Part shown: positions 6,744 to 8,013 of the stretch, one piece after another
Layout: each line of letters begins with the position of its first letter
Position numbering within the stretch: the first letter of the stretch is position 1
Assembly (NCBI GenBank): GCA_016934135.1
Contig: JAFGTK010000297.1
Coordinates: 1 to 8,013, forward strand
Length of the DNA: 8,013 nt
Direction of reading: 5' to 3'
Source: Deltaproteobacteria bacterium
Lineage (GTDB): Bacteria; Desulfobacterota; Desulfomonilia; UBA1062
Translations under genes and position numbers: made by a program
The notes under the pieces: generated by a model
What the model was told of the DNA's origin: nothing
Seen by the model: the letters and a program-made list of their open reading frames with translations, nothing else
Database searches by the model: none

Positions 6744-6759
6744 AGATATTGCAAGATCT
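6744..6759. promoter_or_regulatory. 16-bp dyad, candidate operator or enhancer site
   Basis: AGATATTGCAAGATCT reads the same on the other strand at 14 of 16 positions: AGAT, TTGCAA core, ATCT, with one mismatched pair. It lies about 150 bp upstream of the start expected from the sigma-54-type promoter, a typical distance for an enhancer-binding activator. It is also only 27 bases before the radical SAM ATG. A second TTGCAA core at 6825-6830 lacks the flanking symmetry. No regulator can be assigned from sequence. Confidence 0.4.
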
Positions 6760-6786
6760 CAGACATGAGCATTTCGGGTAATATCT

Positions 6787-6811
6787 CCCCGCCCATGGGG
6801 CAAGATTCCCC
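6787..6811 (-). other. GC-rich leader element with alternative stems
   Basis: Read on the minus strand, three blocks GGGG (6811-6808), CCCC (6800-6797) and GGGG (6790-6787) occur within 25 bases. The middle block can pair with either neighbour, so two mutually exclusive short stems are possible. The element lies in the leader of the radical SAM transcript. There is no U-run after it, so it is not an intrinsic terminator. Stems are only four base pairs, and function is unproven. Confidence 0.25.
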
Positions 6812-6854
6812 TCATTCGTAAAGATTGCAACTATGGCTCTTCATCATTATCGTC

Positions 6855-6863
6855 ATTATATCA
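6855..6863 (-). promoter_or_regulatory. Extended -10 (sigma-70-type) promoter for the radical SAM gene
   Basis: On the minus strand the sequence reads TGATATAAT, which is a perfect TATAAT -10 box preceded by the TG-N extension. I find no convincing -35 box at 16-18 bases, but extended -10 promoters often work without one. Transcription would begin near 6848, giving a leader of about 130 bases to the ATG at 6717. Confidence 0.5.
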
Positions 6864-6877
6864 GACAGTTATACTTA

Positions 6878-6893
6878 TGGTATTGAATTTGCC
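6878..6893 (+). promoter_or_regulatory. Sigma-54-type (-24/-12) promoter for the formate dehydrogenase genes
   Basis: TGGTATTGAATTTGCC has the GG and GC dinucleotides exactly ten bases apart (GG at 6879-6880, GC at 6891-6892). It matches the -24/-12 consensus TGGYRYR-N4-TTGCW except for one base in each element. The expected start is near 6904, leaving a ~47-base leader before the ATG at 6951. Formate dehydrogenase genes under sigma-54 control are well known (fdhF with FhlA in Escherichia coli), which makes the location plausible. Confidence 0.5.
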
Positions 6894-6938
6894 TTAGTAT
6901 TAGGAACTGGTAATAACTTTATCGGCTAACCAAAAAAC

Positions 6939-6945
6939 AGGGGGT
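6939..6945 (+). promoter_or_regulatory. Ribosome binding site fixing the oxidoreductase start
   Basis: AGGGGGT ends five bases before the ATG at 6951. It supports that start over the later in-frame ATG at 6978 (residue 10). Confidence 0.6.
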
Positions 6946-6950
6946 ACAGT

Positions 6951-7793
6951 ATGGGGAATCATTGTGCAAATGTGTATATGCCGCGCCCGGTATCAATCAT
7001 AAGGACGCTACCCCAGATTAATGAACACAGGTTGTTTCAGCTGAAGCTCGAAGACGGCGGGGACTGGGAAACCTTTGGTCATCAACCAGGGCAATTTATT
7101 GAAGTTTCACTATTCGGCAAGGGAGAGGCTCCTATAAGTATTTCATCTCCGCCTACCCGGCCTGATTCTCTTGAGATCTGCGTGAGACGAACAGGAAAAC
7201 TGACAGATTCGCTCTTTGAGCTGGAAAAGGGCTCACGTCTGCATATTCGAGGGCCTTATGGAACCGGATTTCCTGTTGAAAAGCTTAAGGGTAATAATCT
7301 GCTTCTCGTAGCAGGGGGCCTCGGGCTGGCGCCCTTGAGATCGCTGCTTCTTTATGTGCTGGACAGAAGAGATGAATTCGACGATCTCATCCTGATGTAC
7401 GGTACGAACAACCCGGACAATGTGCTGTTCAAATATGAACTCCTGAGTTTTTTTGACCGGGAAGACATCAAATACCTCTACAGCGTTGACCGTGACGAAG
7501 AGGGAATCTGGAAACAGTATGTAGGTGTTGTAACCGGGCTGTTCGACCAGGCGATACTGTCTCCGGAAAATACCTATGCGGTTCTGTGCGGTCCGCCCAT
7601 TATGTATCGTTTCGTCCTGCAGAAGCTTCTGGAGATGGGATTCTCGAAAGACCGTATTTATATGTCGCTGGAGAGAATGATGAAGTGCGGAATCGGTAAA
7701 TGCGGACACTGTGCAATTGGAGACAGATACTGCTGTACAGACGGACCTGTATTTAACTATGCCGAGATCGAACACATAAAGGAGGCAATCTGA
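6951..7793 (+). CDS. Sulfhydrogenase gamma-type FAD/NAD(P)-binding 2Fe-2S oxidoreductase subunit
   Basis: This 280-residue protein belongs to the ferredoxin-NADP reductase superfamily, in the group of hydrogenase/sulfhydrogenase gamma subunits, anaerobic sulfite reductase B and PyrK. The flavin domain (about 10-110) shows PGQFIEVSLFGKGEAPISISS (residues 46-66, flavin-binding, split here as PGQFIEVSLF and GEAPISISS) and GPYGTGFP. The NAD(P) domain begins with LLVAGGLGLAPLRSL (118-132) and includes VLCGPPIMYRF. The C-terminal cluster motif is Cys247, Cys252, Cys255 and Cys263 (C-x4-C-x2-C-x7-C) followed by DGPVF. Cys262 is an extra adjacent cysteine. It would pass electrons between NAD(P)H and a partner enzyme. 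The next gene starts two bases after its stop, so the partner is probably the formate dehydrogenase and not a hydrogenase, although further subunits may lie downstream. Confidence 0.92.
   Translation: MGNHCANVYMPRPVSIIRTLPQINEHRLFQLKLEDGGDWETFGHQPGQFIEVSLFGKGEAPISISSPPTRPDSLEICVRRTGKLTDSLFELEKGSRLHIRGPYGTGFPVEKLKGNNLLLVAGGLGLAPLRSLLLYVLDRRDEFDDLILMYGTNNPDNVLFKYELLSFFDREDIKYLYSVDRDEEGIWKQYVGVVTGLFDQAILSPENTYAVLCGPPIMYRFVLQKLLEMGFSKDRIYMSLERMMKCGIGKCGHCAIGDRYCCTDGPVFNYAEIEHIKEAI
7778..7785 (+). promoter_or_regulatory. Strong internal ribosome binding site for the formate dehydrogenase gene
   Basis: AAAGGAGG lies within the last codons of the upstream subunit gene, ten bases before the ATG at 7796. 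It is consistent with coupled translation of the two subunits. Confidence 0.7.
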
Positions 7794-7795
7794 TC

Positions 7796-8013
7796 ATGAA
7801 GAAAACCTCAGCAATATGCCCTTTTTGCGGATGCGGATGCAATTTTTATCTCGTATCTGAAGATGATCGTGTCACAGGGATAGAGCCAAGTCCGAATAAC
7901 CCTGTAAACAAGGGAATGCTTTGTACAAAAGGATGGAACTCCTATGAATTCATTCATTCCCCGGACAGACTAACCACCCCTCTGGTAAGAAAAAACGGTA
8001 AACTTACCGAGAG
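7796..8013 (+). CDS. Molybdopterin oxidoreductase, probable formate dehydrogenase catalytic subunit (5' part)
   Basis: The visible 72 residues are the N-terminal 4Fe-4S domain of a molybdenum/tungsten bis-MGD enzyme. The cluster cysteines are Cys8, Cys11, Cys15 and Cys43 (C-x2-C-x3-C-x27-C), with an extra Cys13, giving CPFCGCGC. GMLCTKGW and the following SPDRLTTPLVRKNGKL are typical of formate dehydrogenase alpha subunits and close relatives. The reaction would be reversible oxidation of formate to CO2. No twin-arginine signal is present at the start, so a cytoplasmic enzyme is likely. The active-site Cys or selenocysteine lies beyond the window, so formate specificity and selenium use cannot be judged. 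Nitrate reductase or another family member remains possible, but the neighbour with NAD(P)-binding features favours a soluble formate dehydrogenase. Confidence 0.88.
   Translation, partial: MKKTSAICPFCGCGCNFYLVSEDDRVTGIEPSPNNPVNKGMLCTKGWNSYEFIHSPDRLTTPLVRKNGKLTE

Noticed and set aside
6868..6918. AGTTAT and ATAACT inverted repeat flanking the sigma-54 site
   Set aside because: Only six bases, 39 apart, in an AT-rich region; easily expected by chance.
7233..7775. Open frame antisense to the gamma-type subunit (180 codons)
   Set aside because: The sense protein has intact flavin, NAD and Fe-S motifs, and the antisense product resembles nothing.
1..8013. tRNA, rRNA, CRISPR array, insertion sequence or attachment site
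   Set aside because: No cloverleaf-like segment, spaced direct-repeat array, transposase or terminal inverted repeats were seen on either strand.

Overview
The window looks like a piece of the chromosome of an anaerobic, motile Gram-negative bacterium. A syntrophic or sulfate-reducer-like deltaproteobacterium (Desulfobacterota) is my best guess, with low to moderate confidence. The reasons are moderate base composition, a CheD-containing chemotaxis cluster, an RsbW/SpoIIE-type partner-switching pair, an uncharacterised radical SAM protein of a kind I associate with such anaerobes, and a formate dehydrogenase start preceded by a hydrogenase-type FAD/NAD/2Fe-2S subunit. I see no mobile element, CRISPR array, tRNA or rRNA.

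Bases 2-5468 are one tight plus-strand run of seven genes: the 3' end of a chemoreceptor gene, cheW, cheR, cheD, cheB, a receiver-HATPase protein and a PAS/coiled-coil/SpoIIE-type PP2C phosphatase. Gaps are 1-22 bases, so co-transcription is likely. The first five genes give receptor coupling (CheW) and adaptation: CheR methylates receptors, CheB demethylates them and CheD deamidates them. cheA and cheY are not in the window and may lie upstream. The last two genes look like the kinase and phosphatase arms of a partner-switching system, but no STAS-domain partner is encoded here. The receiver on the kinase has Asn at the phosphoacceptor position. Both the chemoreceptor and the phosphatase end in an acidic stretch plus a five-residue tail (DFEEF, GFIEF) that fits the aromatic-x-x-aromatic pattern of CheR/CheB tethering pentapeptides. 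This is the most interesting signal in the window.

Bases 5455-6717 (minus strand) encode a radical SAM enzyme of unknown substrate, convergent with the phosphatase gene and overlapping it by 14 bases. Bases 6718-6950 are a divergent control region. It holds an extended -10 promoter facing the radical SAM gene, a good sigma-54-type GG-N10-GC promoter facing right, a 16-bp dyad about 150 bp upstream of the expected sigma-54 start, and a GC-rich leader with alternative stems.

From 6951 rightward, a flavin/NAD-binding 2Fe-2S subunit of the sulfhydrogenase-gamma type is followed after 2 bases by the N-terminal part of a molybdopterin oxidoreductase, most likely a formate dehydrogenase catalytic subunit that runs off the window. 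Together they suggest a soluble formate dehydrogenase exchanging electrons with NAD(P)H, possibly under sigma-54 control.
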